DNA from: Conchocele bisecta
Lineage: Eukaryota > Mollusca > Bivalvia > Lucinida > Thyasiridae
NCBI GenBank assembly: GCA_029237695.1
Contig: CM055279.1
Span: forward strand, 6,094,323-6,158,322
Length of the DNA stretch: 64,000 bases
Direction of reading: 5' to 3'
A model generated the notes under the pieces. It worked only from the letters and a program-made list of their open reading frames with translations, searched no databases and was not told the DNA's origin. The translations under genes and the position numbers were made by a program. This document shows positions 42,860 to 55,444 of the stretch, in pieces. Position 1 is the stretch's first letter, and every line of letters starts with the position of its first letter.

Positions 42860-43187
42860 ACTGGGTAACTGTAACATGGGGAGTCAATTTCCAAAACTTT
42901 TCGTTTTCAAAAAACGAAAGATTTTGGAAATTGACTCCGAAACCTGGCGAGATAGCTTGAAAATGATGTAACTAAGAAAACAAAAGTTTCATTTTGAAAA
43001 TATTTAATAAAAATCTATCTGTTAAATTCCCATAGCAATTTGATGGAATTTCATCAAATAAAATTCTTAGGGGAGGGCGACGTTTTTGTTATTCATAAAA
43101 AAGTACTTAATTTTAAATATTTTTTAGATTTAATGTGCTTAATAACCAAAAGTTCGTCGGCAGCAAAACGTGGAACAGAGAGTAACT
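42860..43187. repeat. Repeat with GGAGTCAATTTCCAAAA hairpin
   Basis: Hairpin 42881-42945 (arms GGAGTCAATTTCCAAAACTT) followed by sequence shared with 46200-46660, including CGGCAGCAAAACGTGGAACA. Confidence 0.6.
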
Positions 43188-44517
43188 CTGAAGGGATAAA
43201 ACAACGATGTTAACGGGTGAGTTTAAGTGTATTGTAATGAGCTAAAACAACGAGTTTAACGTGATGTTAAGTGTATTGTATGAAGGGGATAAAAAACAAC
43301 GATGTTAACGTGATAGTAGTGTATGTATGAAGGGTAAAACAACGATGTTAACGTGATGTAGTGTAGTATAAGGGATAACAACGATGTAGTAGTTGTATGT
43401 ATGAAGTAAAAACAACGGGATGTTAACGTGATAGTTGTATGTATGAAGGGATAAAACAACGATGTTAACTGATGTAGTTGTAATGTATGAAGGATAAAAC
43501 AACGATTTGTTAAAAGGGTGATGTTAAGTTGTATTTTTTGTATGAAGGGATAAAAAACAAACGGATGTTTAACGTGATGGGTCTTAAGTTGTATGTATGA
43601 AGGGCTAAAACAAACGATGTTAACCGGATGGGTTGTTGTTAATGTATGAAGGGTAAAAAACAACGATGTTAACGTGATGTAAGTTGTATGTATGAAGGGA
43701 TAAAACAACGATGTTAACGGGTGATGTAGTAGTATGTATGAAGGGATAAAAACAAACGATGTTAAGTGATGTAGTTGTTTGTAGAAAGGGGATAAAACAA
43801 CGTTTTAACGTGATTGTGTTGTATGTATGAAGGGATAAAACAAACGATGTTAAACGTGAATGTAGTTTGTATGTATGAAGGGCTAAAACAACGATGTTAA
43901 CGTGATGTAGTTGTATGTATGAAGGGATAAAACAACGATGTTAACGTGATGTAGTTGTATGTATGAAGGGATAAAACAACGATGTTAACGTGATGTAGTG
44001 TATGTTTAATGAGATATAAACAACGTGGGTATGTTAACGAGAATAAAACAACGATGTTAACGTGATGTTAGTTGTATGTATGAAGGGATAAAACAACGAT
44101 GTTAACGTGATGTAGTTGTATGTATGAAGGGATAAAACAACGATGTTAACGTGATGTAGTTGTATGTATGAAGGGATAAAACAACGATGTTAACGTGATG
44201 TAGTTGTATGTATGAAGGGATAAAACAACGATGTTAACGTGTGTAGTTGTATGTGTATGAAGGCTTAACAACGATGTTAACGTGATGTGTTGTATGTATG
44301 AAGATAAAAAACATTCGATGTTAAGTTGTATGTATGAATGAATAAAAACAAGATGTTTAACGTGATGTAGTTGTATGTATGAAGGGCTAAAACAACGATG
44401 TTAAAGTGTGGGTAGTTGTAGTATGAAGGGATAAAACAACGATGTTAACGTGATGTAGTTGTATGTATGAAGGGCTAAAACAACGATGTTAACGTGATGT
44501 AGTTGTATGTATGAAGG
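43188..44517. repeat. 44-bp satellite, about 30 degenerate copies
   Basis: Unit: GGGATAAAACAACGATGTTA then ACGTGATGTAGTTGTATGTATGAA (split here for reading). Stretches of perfect copies alternate with copies carrying single-base gains and losses. The 150-codon minus-strand ORF across it is a repeat artefact. Confidence 0.93.
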
Positions 44518-44685
44518 CGTCCTGGTGCCAATGTTAACATATATTTATCTCCTAATTAAGATATACTAAGTCATAATTAGGAGATATCAAGTAATATCTC
44601 CTAATTAGGATTTACTATCTACTTACTATTTACTAATTAGGACTTAGTATCTCCTAATTAGGAGATACAACTAGTTTAGCATTGG
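44518..44685. repeat. CTAATTAGGAG palindromic cluster with CCTGGTGCCAATG ends
   Basis: Inverted ends GTCCTGGTGCCAATG and CATTGGCACCAG around TCCTAATTAGGA-type words. It directly abuts the 44-bp satellite on the left and is interrupted on the right by the family M MITE. Confidence 0.75.
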
Positions 44686-44686
44686 C

Positions 44687-44977
44687 ACCAGTAGCCTATT
44701 TCACCAACATTGCAAAGTATACTTTTCTATCAAAGTATACTTTGAGGGAGACATTTTCAGTTTTAAGATAAATTTATTAATTTTTATTATACTGAGTTTA
44801 TTACATTATCACAACCAAAATGGCTGTGATAATGTAATACATTCAGTATAATAATTCTGCATACTTTTAATCATCAAATATATGCAGTTGTTACTTCTAT
44901 ATGAAATAATGCATTTCGGGAAAAATAAATGATTACTCCCTCAAAGTATACTTTGCAATGTTGGTAAAATCGGCTAC
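44687..44977. mobile_element. MITE, family M (complete), nested
   Basis: Ends TAGCCTATTTCACCAACATT and AATGTTGGTAAAATCGGCTA, with inner AGTATACTTTG arms. It separates CATTGGCACCAG from ACGCTTCCATAAG, which are contiguous in the copy near 22850-22885. Confidence 0.8.
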
Positions 44978-44989
44978 TAGACGCTTCCA

Positions 44990-46200
44990 TAAGTATGGAA
45001 TCCCTGCGCTTTATCGCACGGAAATTGTGTCAGCAGATTCTCAGATAGTTGGGGAAATGTAGATGGAAGCCGGTCAATTAACAGATGACGTTTTAGTGTA
45101 CTGTCTTACCAGCCTAACTCGTTTTTTGTTGAAAAATGTGAAATTTATTTATTTATTGTTGAGTAACGATAATACTAAACCACTTTTCAAAGAAGTTCCC
45201 GTTAAAGACGAGATTGTTATTAAATTAAATAAAACCATCGATTGGGAAATATTGTGTATATTACTGACAAATAACTAGCGTTGCAAACGCTAGTTATTTT
45301 TCAGTATTATAAACATTATTTCACCAATGGAAGCCGTGTTACAACTCCAATAAGCCGCATTTTCGTCACGGCGGGTCAAATACATTACTGCGACAAGTGG
45401 ATACCGTGTTGTCATGGTGATTGAGTAGCACTGTCTGCGACACGGGATAGCCACAATGAAGCGGGGGCTATTGACACATCGAAAATCCACGCAATAAACG
45501 CATGATTCAGCATACGGTAAATGTTTATTATATCGGGCAACAAGATTTGCATTCACCGAATTCATGCTCACTGATAACATTGTGTTTATACATGACTATG
45601 TTTGGGAAAAAAACAAAATAAATATCATGCATAGCTCCAGATAAGCTGCGTATTTGCTTAAATACCCAATTAAAATTGCCAAAAAAACAACATTGAAATC
45701 ACTGAGAAGTAGCGAGTATCAAAAAGCAATAACAATTTTGTGTTACCTTTTATATGCTGCAGAAAACAATGAACAGACCACAGATATAGCATATATTACT
45801 TATTTTCCATGAAAACACATCTTGGTATTTAATTATAATTGTCTCCAATTCTAATGAAATACCAAGACATATTTTCATTTCGAAGCAAACAATTCAATAC
45901 TTTCTGTCTGTTGATGTGTAAACAGTAGTGTGATTTTATTTTACCCAATTAAAAGTTTGAAATATCCAATTGCTTCAGAAATGATGGAGTGACAATACTC
46001 ATTTACTAATTCCTTATATGGAGCCATGCTATCATGCATTGACTAGATGTGCGCATGTAAAGTTTAAATTCCGACCTCCCAGTGTGTCCGGTTTAGAGAC
46101 GTTTTACTGTAATCGGATATGTTCGGAAATGGTTGGAATTCCACGGACGTCCTACGCGTTTCCTATTGTCTGTTCCGCTGTTCTGCCGACGAACTTTGGC
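44990..46200. other. Intergenic, no gene recognised
   Basis: A 71-codon open frame at about 45063-45278 has no recognisable motif. A small hairpin (AACTAGCGTTTGCAACGCTAGTT-like) lies at 45270-45298. A family K fragment (GTGTCCGGTTTAGAGACGTT) is at 46083-46110. Confidence 0.4.
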
Positions 46201-46734
46201 TATTAAGCACAATAAATCTAATATTTAAATTTAAGTAGTTTTTCATCAATAACAAAAAGGTCACCCTCCCCAAAAAATATTGATTTTTTTGCGAAAATAC
46301 GATTTTCTATGGGAATTTAACATGGGGGCTGACAATAGATACATAATTTCCAAACTATCTTTGGAGTCAGGTTTCGGAGTCAATTTCCAAATTATTTCTT
46401 TTTTTGACGCTCATTGTCTCTCTTTACATCTACCTCTTTTTTGCCCTCTGTTAAATTCCCATAGCAAAAATTCTTTTTTCGCAATAAAATTAATATTTGA
46501 TAGAAATTTTTCAAATAAAATAATTTGGGGTGAGTGACTTTTTTGTTATTGATGAAAAAGTACTTACCTTTAGATAATTTTGAGATTTAATATGTTTAAT
46601 AGCCAAACGTTTGTCGTTTGTCGGCAGCAAAACGTGGAACAGAAAGTAGTCTTGCCTGGTAACTGACTACTACTCATATCTTGCCACATAACGTATACAC
46701 AATTCACCGTCAATGAACCACCATTCATTCTTGT

Positions 46735-47130
46735 AACAGGCACTATTGATCGTTAACAGGCTAGACGAGTGTGCTATTTGAACAGGAGGTACACTGATCG
46801 CAAATTCCATATGTTCAGTTTTTTATTCACTACCGCATAGACGTATAGTGGAATAAGGACATGTTTTACCACCGCTTCATGTCGTTAACGACATGAAGCG
46901 GTGGTAAAACATGTCCTTAACCCTTAGAATGTGGGATACGAAAATAATCGTCTGCTGTTGTTTCGAATTGTGTCATTTGTCTGAATGAAAACATGGATTG
47001 GCAGCATCTTAGAATCATTTCCATTGGAAATGATTCTAAAGTGCTGACAAACTATGTTTTTGATGATGAAAATGGAAAACAAAAAATAATCAGCAGACGA
47101 CACAATTTAATTCAGCTGTAAGGGTTAAAG
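46735..47130. repeat. Perfect 66-bp palindrome plus family I foldback
   Basis: 46854-46919 is a perfect palindrome centred on GTTAAC (arms TAAGGACATGTTTTACCACC onward). It is followed by a family I copy (TCTGCTGTTG ... CAGCAGACGA) with its own hairpin AATCATTTCCATTGGAAATGATT centre. 46735-46820 is a family F fragment. Confidence 0.75.
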
Positions 47131-48162
47131 ACATATGATAAGACGGTCTAATTCCGCGGAATGTTAAAATAAATGTTTAGCTAGGGTACTGTACATTTAG
47201 ACACCATAACAAGATGAGAATGTTCTAGTCACGAAATACCCGAAATATCCTGTTTACCGTCGCCTTCAACTCGACTTTTTTTGCGTTCAAAGAGGTACAA
47301 TCAAATAAATCCATCGGCACACTGACACACATGGTTCAATATGTCATCGGTAGGCCGTATACACATTGCATAATGAAGCGTTATATGCGTGTATGTTATA
47401 ATATATATAGGCAACTAATTTCCTCCGTAACCTTGGGGAAATAACATAGGTCTAAGCGGATGACAATATGTCTGGCGAAATGTCGCTGGAAGTTCTCTCG
47501 GGTAATCTGTTGTTGTGACCACGTGATCATGCACCTTGTGTATGGTATAATGTATACGGTAGTAGCTTAAACAATGTTTATTGCCTATACATTGGAACAC
47601 CAGTATCTCGAACATCAGTAACTCGATGATATCCCCTATCTCGATGATTCACTACAGTCACTACATATCATTATTTGTTTAATACATGTACGTACAATGG
47701 GGTTGGGCTACAAGTTCTCGCAACGTTAGCTACACCCCTTACCCTACAATAGTGATTGTCTTATAAAGGTCCACCACCACCAAATATTTGTCCTATATAA
47801 ACTAACCAATGACCACACATTTTGCTATTCTCTGCTGCTTTCATTTCTCGTATGGATGTTGTGAGACCTATTTTCCCATAACCTGCAGCCATTCCGCTCT
47901 CTGGATATTCACTAATTAAATCTAGGTTTATTATTGTTAAGAAATATAAATCCAATCTCCTGTGACCACCCTGGTGGTGGCACAAACAGTCAGCGGCTGG
48001 AATTGAAACTGCCTCACATGACAAACATGATGCGACTTACAAAATAATCCCGGCTAAGCAATCCAGAGAGCTTATCCCGCCAAACTTGCCTTGATAAAGC
48101 TCGTCTGTATCTACAGTGTTTGCGAAGTCCAGCAGTCATATTATCGTTTACACAGGACCATG
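47131..48162. other. Intergenic, no gene recognised
   Basis: AT-rich. The 87-codon minus-strand frame at 47761-48024 overlaps a segment repeated near 21600-21790, so it is probably repeat-derived. A family E end (TGTTGTGACCACGTGATCAT) lies at 47511. Confidence 0.4.
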
Positions 48163-48300
48163 ATGAAAACACATGTTTACGTTTTATATTATTGTTTCTT
48201 AAAACCCTTTAATGCCCCTTTAACGTCATTTGTAGACCATATCTCGTTTTTACGTTCACTTTGACCATTTCCAAACTGCATACCGCCAGTTTGAAGCCAA
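48163..48300 (+). repeat. 138-bp leader preceding satellite array 1
   Basis: From ATGAAAACACATGTTTACGT to CGCCAGTTTGAAGCCAA. It is 96% identical (5 differences) to 56235-56372, and both are followed at once by the 21-bp satellite. Confidence 0.9.
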
Positions 48301-48985
48301 TATATCAACAGAACATTGAATCATATCAACAGCACATAACATCATATCAGAGCACATACAATCATATCAGCAGCACATCAAATCATATCAACATAACATC
48401 GAATCACATCAGCAGCACATCAAATCACATCAGCAGCAGATAACATCATATCAACAGAACATCGAATCATATCAGTAGCACATCAAATCACATCAGCAGC
48501 ACATCAAATCATATCAACAGAACATCGAATCACATCAGTAGCACATCAAATCACATCAGCAGCACATCAAATCATCATCGATCACAGAACATCGCAAATC
48601 ACACAGCCGCACAGTCAAATCACATCACAGCACATCAAATCATATCAACAGAACGTCGATCAAATCATAACAGCACAGCAAATCATCACATCAGCAGCAC
48701 ATCAAATCATATCAACAGAACATCGAATCATATCAGCCGCACATCAAATCACATCAACAGCACAGCAAATCATATCAGCCGCACATCAAATCACGTCAAC
48801 AGCACAGCAAATCATATCAGCCGCACATCAAGTCACGTCAACAGCACAGCAAATCATATCACCGCACATCATCATCACAGCAACAGCAAACATCATCAAT
48901 CATATCAGCCGCACATCAAATCACGTCAACAGCACAGCAAATCATATCAGCCGCACATCAAATCATGTGATGTGCTGCTGATGTG
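48301..48985 (+). repeat. 21-bp satellite, array 1
   Basis: Units such as CACATCAAATCACATCAGCA(G) and AACATCGAATCATATCAACA(G). A period of 21 keeps one frame open. The array ends in a short inverted copy (TGATGTGCTGCTGATGTGAC) near 48965-48985. Confidence 0.93.
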
Positions 48986-49339
48986 ACGATTGATCTGTCC
49001 CAAATTGCTTTGTAAATAATTGGCGCGAAAACATCTATCTTGTTGCGTTCAACAGGATAGAAAAGCCGATGTTTAAGTCATAGGACACATTTGTATTACA
49101 TGTATTCTAATTCAATAAACTTGATGAACAACCCTTCTTCGTGTTTCTTGTTATTTACTCCAGGGAACTATTATTATACACGTGTACGACTATACGGCTA
49201 TTGCGTTTACGGGTCATTGCTTCCCGATAATCCGCTTGCGTGCGCTCTGCGCGTTGACCTATGCAGTAGCCAATACACCATGTATGTGTGAAGTTATCAC
49301 TTTACATATTTGATAATAATCCTGCTATAACCCAGTAAA
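48986..49339. other. Unassigned sequence between satellite and Tc1-like element
   Basis: No domain or repeat recognised; the short ORF at 49091 has no motif. Confidence 0.4.
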
Positions 49340-50854
49340 TATACTCAAGTGAACAAGTCTTGTCCCCTTTTATAATTTCATATTTTGAGATGATTTGATG
49401 GCGTATAATTATAAAATTATACACAAAAGATCGCACGGGATATCTATTTGCGATGCCCGGGTTTGATTGAATTAATTCACCTGTAACGGCACGTGCGCCA
49501 CGAAATTGACGTTTCATCGTTTTGGCATGTACGAGGTGCTCGTGCAGTATTCACTTCGATATTATTGTCCATTACGAAGCATACAAGACTGCCAAGCAAG
49601 AAAAACACGAACAAATTCTAGGAGAATACGCGCTGTATGCAGCATTTCAGACGTAACTTGATTAACGTCATACCGACGTCAGGCGAACATTTGAAAATAA
49701 CGCGCAATAGGCATGTTGGATGCTGGGGCCCGACAAATTGATGTCGCACGTCATTTTGGAGTCCATCCGAAGACAATTCGATGATTGAGGGTGAAATTCC
49801 GGCGAACAGGCTCCGTCAAACACTTGCCACGCAGCGGGAGACCGCGTGTGACGTCACGACGTCAATATCAGTACATACGAACTTCACACTTGCGTAACAG
49901 GGTGGAAAATGCTGCGTCGACGTCGAGAAGGATTTTAGAGAGAGCCGGTCGGTCGTGACGTTAGCAGAGCCACCGTCAAAAACCGGCTGAGGGATATTGG
50001 CGTCAGAGCGCGGAGACCATACGTTGGGCCTATCCTATCACGAAGGAATCGGAACAATCGCTTTGTTTGGGCCAGAAATCATCTGCGATGGACTCGGAGA
50101 GACTGGAATAATGTTTTTTTCTCCGACGAATGCAGATTCAACTTGTCAACACACGACGGTAGGACGCGCGTATATCGACGCAAAAACGAACGTTACGCCG
50201 ATTGTTGTATGTTAGAGAAAGACAGGTACGCCGGTGGATCGAAGATGTTTTGGGGCGGCATAAGATTTCACCACAAGACGCGTTTGGTGCCAATTGAAGG
50301 AAATTTGGACGCAGCCAAATACATAGATGTTGTACTGGCGCCGGTTGTTGTTCCGTTGTTTGACGTTAACCGAAACATGATGTTTCATCAATACAATGCC
50401 ATAAGCCACACTGCTAGCGATGCTACACAGTTCTTGGAAAGACATAACGTGAATTTTCTATGGGACAACGTCAAACGTAAATTACGTCAACGTCCACATC
50501 AGCCGAGAAACGTCAACGAACTTCAAGTGGCCGTTTTGGACGAGTGGGCCAACATTCCGCAAGGAACAATTCGCGACCTTATCGACTCTATGAGGAGACG
50601 GTGCAACGCAGTGATGATTCGGGCTAATGGGGGACATACACGGTACTGACTTTTGTGAATTTGGTATTTCGACGTGTTCATTTGCATATCTGATATGGCA
50701 TACACACGATTTTCATATCATTATGAATTTCATACCATTACCTTCGTTAATGAATACATTTCATATTAAAGTTGTGTTTTATTTGTTTTCACCCACGATA
50801 AACATACAAGCCGCAATCTAGTAGAGGGGACAAGACTTTTTCACTTGAGTATAT
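49340..50854 (+). mobile_element. Tc1-like DNA transposon, inactive
   Basis: About 1.5 kb with inverted ends TATACTCAAGTGAACAAGTC(TTGTCCCC) and its complement at 50825-50854 with one mismatch, flanked by TA-rich sequence. It contains one decayed transposase reading frame. Confidence 0.88.
49690..50649 (+). pseudogene. Tc1-type transposase, inactivated
   Basis: Pieces in order: helix-turn-helix part GMLDAGARQIDVARHFGVHP (about 49710), GSVKHLPRSGRPRV (about 49810), ATVKNRLRDIGVRARRPY (about 49970), then the catalytic region. Separate frames and stops show several indels. The first acidic residue is present (FFSDECRF, GAC 50125). The second is replaced: HQYNA, with TAC at 50392 where the family has Asp. 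The segment that carries the third acidic residue is deleted at about 50460 (NFL joins WDNVKRKLRQRP). The C-terminal frame 50143-50649 is open to its natural stop. No active transposase is possible. Confidence 0.88.
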
Positions 50855-51191
50855 ATGTATATATATTTGCAGGTATGTTTTTTTTTATTTATTTATTTTT
50901 TTTTATTTATTTTTGTGTGTGGTGATAAAGCGAAGGAGCTTTACTGGGGAGAATGATGTTTGGATGAGAGTCAATGGTTTTTTTTGTATAGACTTACACA
51001 TACGCTCCTCACAAGGAATCAAAATACACTGGAGCACAATCACTCTGAAAGTGAACACTGGTGAAACAGTATTCAGTTGTGACATCGAATTCCACGGACT
51101 TACAGTAGTAACTGAAAGTTTACTAGTGCACGGTGAATAGTAAACTTGAAATATATCACATTCAGAGGAAATTGAAGTGTACTATCACACA

Positions 51192-53223
51192 ATGTCGGAC
51201 CGCGAGTTAAGAAACACGCGTGAGCGAGAGTTACGACGCCAACGTATAACGGCTACAAAGGAACAACAACGCACATTTGAGATTGAAATCCAAGAATTTC
51301 AAAAACAACGGGAGGAATATGCCAGATCACAACGGTCAAAACGTGAGCAAAGGCATCGTGTCCCAGAACTGTTTGAATGGATAGAGGAAATTCTTGGATT
51401 AGGAAACACTGACGGAGGACAGGAAATTCGTGAAAATAGAACAAGTGGAGTTAGTGAAAGGGAAAGAGAACTAGAATATCCGTGTGTGTCATCTAGACAG
51501 AACAGTGCTAATATAGGTATATTTGATAGTGAAGCACTATTATCAACTGGCGGTGACATAACTATTCCAAAGGAAAGACAAAGTGAAAGGAATCGATCAC
51601 TAACCGACCAGCAGGAAAGTGAAACTAGTAAACTGAAGCGAGAACTAGAAGTTCAGTCGAAAAGTTTGATAGAAATAGAAAATAGACTAAAAGAACTGAA
51701 ATTAAAAGAGACAGATAGACAGTTGGAGAGTGAGAAAACAGGTGTAAGGACTACGACAACAACATATAGAAAGAGTTCCGTGAATAGACAGTTTGAAATG
51801 GAACGAGAATCATTGCTGAGTGAACGAAAACTTCAAAGTCAAACATTGAAAGAAGTCAATGCATTAGATAAACAAATAGAAATGCTAAGGCGAGGAGAAC
51901 AAGAGATAGAACGAAGACAGACAATTATGTCGTTAGAACAGACACGACAGGACAGCTATAGTGAAAGAACAGCAGGCTGAAGTGTATAGAAAGCCAGCCA
52001 GTATTTCTGATAGTATTGAAAATAACACTGCCATAAAGGAAGTTTATTCTATTATACCAAAACAGGAAAGAAGAAAAGAAGGTGATGAGAACCAAAGGTT
52101 TGAGTATAAGAACAGGGATAGACAGTACGATTGGAAGGAGAACCAGAGGCAGGAAACTTTACAGCCAAGACAACAAGAGAAGTCAAACAGAATTGATGAG
52201 TTCCAAACCGAACATCGCGGATTGCTGCCTGTATATACGCAAGCCGATGTCAGAAAGCGTGAAGTATTACTTGAAGCAAATGAAGAAAGGATATACCGAC
52301 GTGAAATGGAGTTACACACGAAGGAAATAGAGATGGAGGAACAGGAACAGCTAATGCTTGAACAACAAAGAACTGAACAGGCAGAGCAAATGTTAGTTGT
52401 AAGAAAAACGGCCCTACAGCATCGGACGTCATGGATGAAAGAACCTGGTAAAACAGATAGTACACCAGTCGCAATGGGGAGCCGTGGACAACAGAGCATG
52501 TATCCGAAATTTACAACATTCTCTGGGGAGGAACCTAGACCGAAGATAGAAGCAACATTCGAGGAATGGCTGTATGAAGTCAAATGTGCAAGACAATACA
52601 ACACATACCCGGACTTTGTATTATCACAAGCAGTTAGGAAATCCTTACGGGGACAGGCAAAGCGGGTACTGCTGCCAATGGGTACTACTGCCACTTTAGA
52701 CGACATGCTAACGAAGTTGGAAGGAGTCTTCGGTAAGGTAGCATCTGCAGAGAGTGTACTGCAAGAGTTCTACACAACGTCACAACGACCAGATGAAACC
52801 GTTACCACATGGGGACTCCGACTAGAGGAAATACTCCAAATGGCAGTTGATAAAGGATATGTGCGTGAAAACAACAGGAATGAAATGCTCCAAGCAAGAT
52901 TCTGGAGGGGCCTCAGAATTGAAAAGTTGAAGCTATCTACTAGAGTCCACTACGAAACCATCAAGAATTTTGAACATTTGCGTCGAGAGATCCGGGCAGA
53001 GGAACAGGAAATGAAGGCCGGTTCTGGGATTCATCATCGCCCAATGCAAGCCGCAACGCAAGACGACACCAAGTTCGAGCAGATGATGAACAAGATAACA
53101 TCACTAGAGAAGCAGATAAAACAGCTGTCTCGTGGAAGACGTAAACCAACTGAACAAACACAGACGAGAAACCAGATGGGGGAGACCACAAAGAGTGACA
53201 CACAGCCGAAACGTTTAAACTAA
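51192..53223 (+). pseudogene. Gag-like protein of Ty3/gypsy element, frameshifted
   Basis: First in-frame ATG is 51192 (MSDRELRNTRERELRRQRIT). The N-terminal part is strongly charged and Glu/Arg/Gln-rich, predicted coiled coil. The frame ends at 51980 and continues in the +1 frame from about 51961, still coiled-coil. The capsid-like domain follows (YPKFTTFSGEE, FEEWLYEVKCAR, then MLQARFWRGL), resembling the Gag/PNMA-type capsid. I see no CCHC zinc knuckle before the stop at 53221-53223. The overlap of 20 nt could be a programmed shift but decay is more likely given the rest of the element. Confidence 0.75.
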
Positions 53224-53246
53224 AAGAGACCTTCATCGCAGGGCAG

Positions 53247-53738
53247 ATGACAGGTGACACGGAGAAGCGCCCTAAAAAGGAACATCTCTTTTCAAGACTC
53301 GTCGGACATGCCAACGAATCCACCATTATATTTGCTGGATATACAACTTCAGCACTGATTGACAGCGGATCCATGGTGACTACAGTCTCTGAGGAGTTCT
53401 ACCGATCCATAGCACCGGCACCAATTTTGAAAAGTTTGGATGAGTTGGGACTTAGAGTACAGGGACCAGACGGATCAGAACTACCGTATCTTGGATACAT
53501 AGAAGCATCCATAGAGACAGAGTTTCTGAAGGGCCGCCCGATGGACGTACCAGTACTGGTTGTACGTTCGACGGACTATAGTTTGAATGTGCCCGTAGTG
53601 GTAGGAACGAACATCATCAGGATGTGTAAAGAGACCTGTGATGAGTGTACAACAGTGCCAGAGGAATGGAACACCGCATTCATATCGTTACAAACTGGAT
53701 TTGTTGGAACGGTCAAGGCAACAAATAAAAAACCGTAG
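53247..53738 (+). pseudogene. Retropepsin-like protease domain of the gypsy element
   Basis: ALIDSGSMVTTVS places the catalytic D-S-G at residues 39-41 (about 53361), followed by hydrophobic strands and VVVGTNIIRM, fitting the family's flap/C-terminal ILG-type motif. The frame ends at a stop at 53736-53738. The continuation EVKPFETITITGFARKVR, then a frame change near 53860 (TKAGNTQRIPVRIFNMSAKT), links protease and RT. Confidence 0.75.
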
Positions 53739-54079
53739 AAGTAAAGCCCTTTGAAACGATCACTATCACCGGGTTTGCTAGGAAGGTTAGAAATGTTGAC
53801 ACGGCTGTGACAGAAGACACTAAAGTGCGTCATCCAGAATTGGGATTTGTCCAAGGGTGGTATCTCTAACAAAAGCTGGAAATACCCAACGCATACCAGT
53901 TAGAATATTCAATATGTCCGCCAAGACGATACATATTCGTCCCCAAGACCATCTATGTGAGCTGCATGAAGTGAAACTGCCACGGAATGTAGATCCGGTT
54001 GACACTGTCAAAGAAACCACACATAGGATGTCAGAACGCGACAACTCAGAAAACAGAACCGAAATGCCCGGATGGTATC

Positions 54080-55440
54080 ACATTAGACCACACTGATTTG
54101 ACAAATGACCAGAAACAGACAGTCACCATGTTACTCCACAAGTGGGAACACGTATTTTCAAGAGGCCCTACAGATATTGGTCATACGAACTTGTGGAACA
54201 TCGCATCAACTTTGATAATGAACAACCATTCAAGGATCCACACAGGAAAATTCCGCCTGTAATGATCGAAGAGATACGTGAACATCTGAAAGAGATGCTA
54301 AATACAGGTGCCATTAGAGACAGCGAAAGTCCCTATTCATCCAACGTGGTGATTGTAAGAAAGAAAGATGGTACCATCAGATTTTGCGTGGATTACCGGA
54401 AATTAAACAACAGGACAGTGAAAGATGCTTACGCCATTCCATGAATAGAGGACACTTTACTACACCTACTCGCCGTAGCCAAATATTTTTCCACGCTTGA
54501 TCTACGAAGCGGCTACTGGCAGGTGGAAATGGACGAAAAAGACAAATGCAAGACAGCATTCAAAGTAGGCACATTAGGCTTCTATGAATTCAATAGAATG
54601 CCGTTCGGCCTCTGCAATGCGCCAGCAACATTTCAAAGATTCATGGAAAGATGCATGGGACATATGAATTTGAGAGATTGCCTCATCTACCTCGATGACA
54701 TCATCATCTTTTCATCAACCTTTGATCAACACTTGGAAAGACTGGAAGCTGTGTTCAAGCGTCTGCAAGACAACAACCTAAAAATTAAGGCCTCCAAATG
54801 TTAACTGTTTAAACGAGAAGTTGCATACTTGGGACATGTCGTCTCTGAAGAAGGGATTAAGACAAACCCGGACAAGACAGAAGCTGTACGAGCATGGTCG
54901 ATCCCCAGGTCGACAAAAGAAGTGCGCAAATTATTGGGCTTCTCCGGATATTACAGACGATTTGTGGAGAACTATGCGTCTTTCGCCCGTCCATTGAATG
55001 ATCTCTTAGTAAGACATTGCACCAACGGGAAAGCAAAGAAAGGACGGAAGCCCAAGACGAAAGCTACACCGTTCACTTGGAGAACAGAACAACAGCAAGC
55101 CTTCGACACCCTAAAAAAACGTCTCACGGAACCACCCGTCCTGGCATATGCGGACTATAGCTTACCATTCCAGCTACATACGGATTCATCCGGGAGTGGA
55201 CTTGGAGCCGTACTCTATCAGCTACAGGACGGGGTGAATAGGGTAATCGCGTATGCCAGCAGAAGCTTAAAGCCAGCAGAGAAGCGATATCCTGCTCACA
55301 AATTGGAGTTCCTGGCGTTGAAATGGGCGGTCGTCGAAAAGTTCCACGATTATTTGTATGGTGCGAAGTTTGTGGCTGTGACAGACAACAATCCGTTGAC
55401 CTACGTATTGACTTCCGCAAAGTCAACAATGGAACAACTT
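54080..55440 (+). pseudogene. Reverse transcriptase and RNase H of the gypsy element
   Basis: RT motifs in order: IREHLKEMLNTGAIRDSESP, IRFCVDYRKLN, STLDLRSGYWQVEM, MPFGLCNAPATFQ and the catalytic YLDD in CLIYLDDIIIFS (about 54685). RNase H starts at LHTDSSGSGLGAVLYQ and keeps LEFLALKWAV and VTDNNPLTYVL, but is cut off after about 55430. Two in-frame stops (TGA 54442-54444, TAA 54802-54804) interrupt one otherwise continuous frame. Confidence 0.9.
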
Positions 55441-55444
55441 TCTT

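Noticed and set aside
43256..43708. 150-codon minus-strand frame rich in His/Thr/Leu/Phe
   Set aside because: Entirely inside the 44-bp satellite; the unit length and indels create open frames by chance.
47761..48024. 87-codon minus-strand frame with a Gly-rich end
   Set aside because: Part of it recurs as non-coding dispersed sequence near 21600-21790, and no family is recognised.
48261..48443. Repetitive QQHIKSHQQ-like peptide frames in the 21-bp satellite
   Set aside because: The 21-bp period trivially keeps a frame open. There is no start context, flanking exon or signal, and indels break the frame repeatedly.
51940..51990. Programmed frameshift between the two gag frames
   Set aside because: No clear slippery site plus structure, and the element carries many other lesions, so an ordinary indel is more likely.
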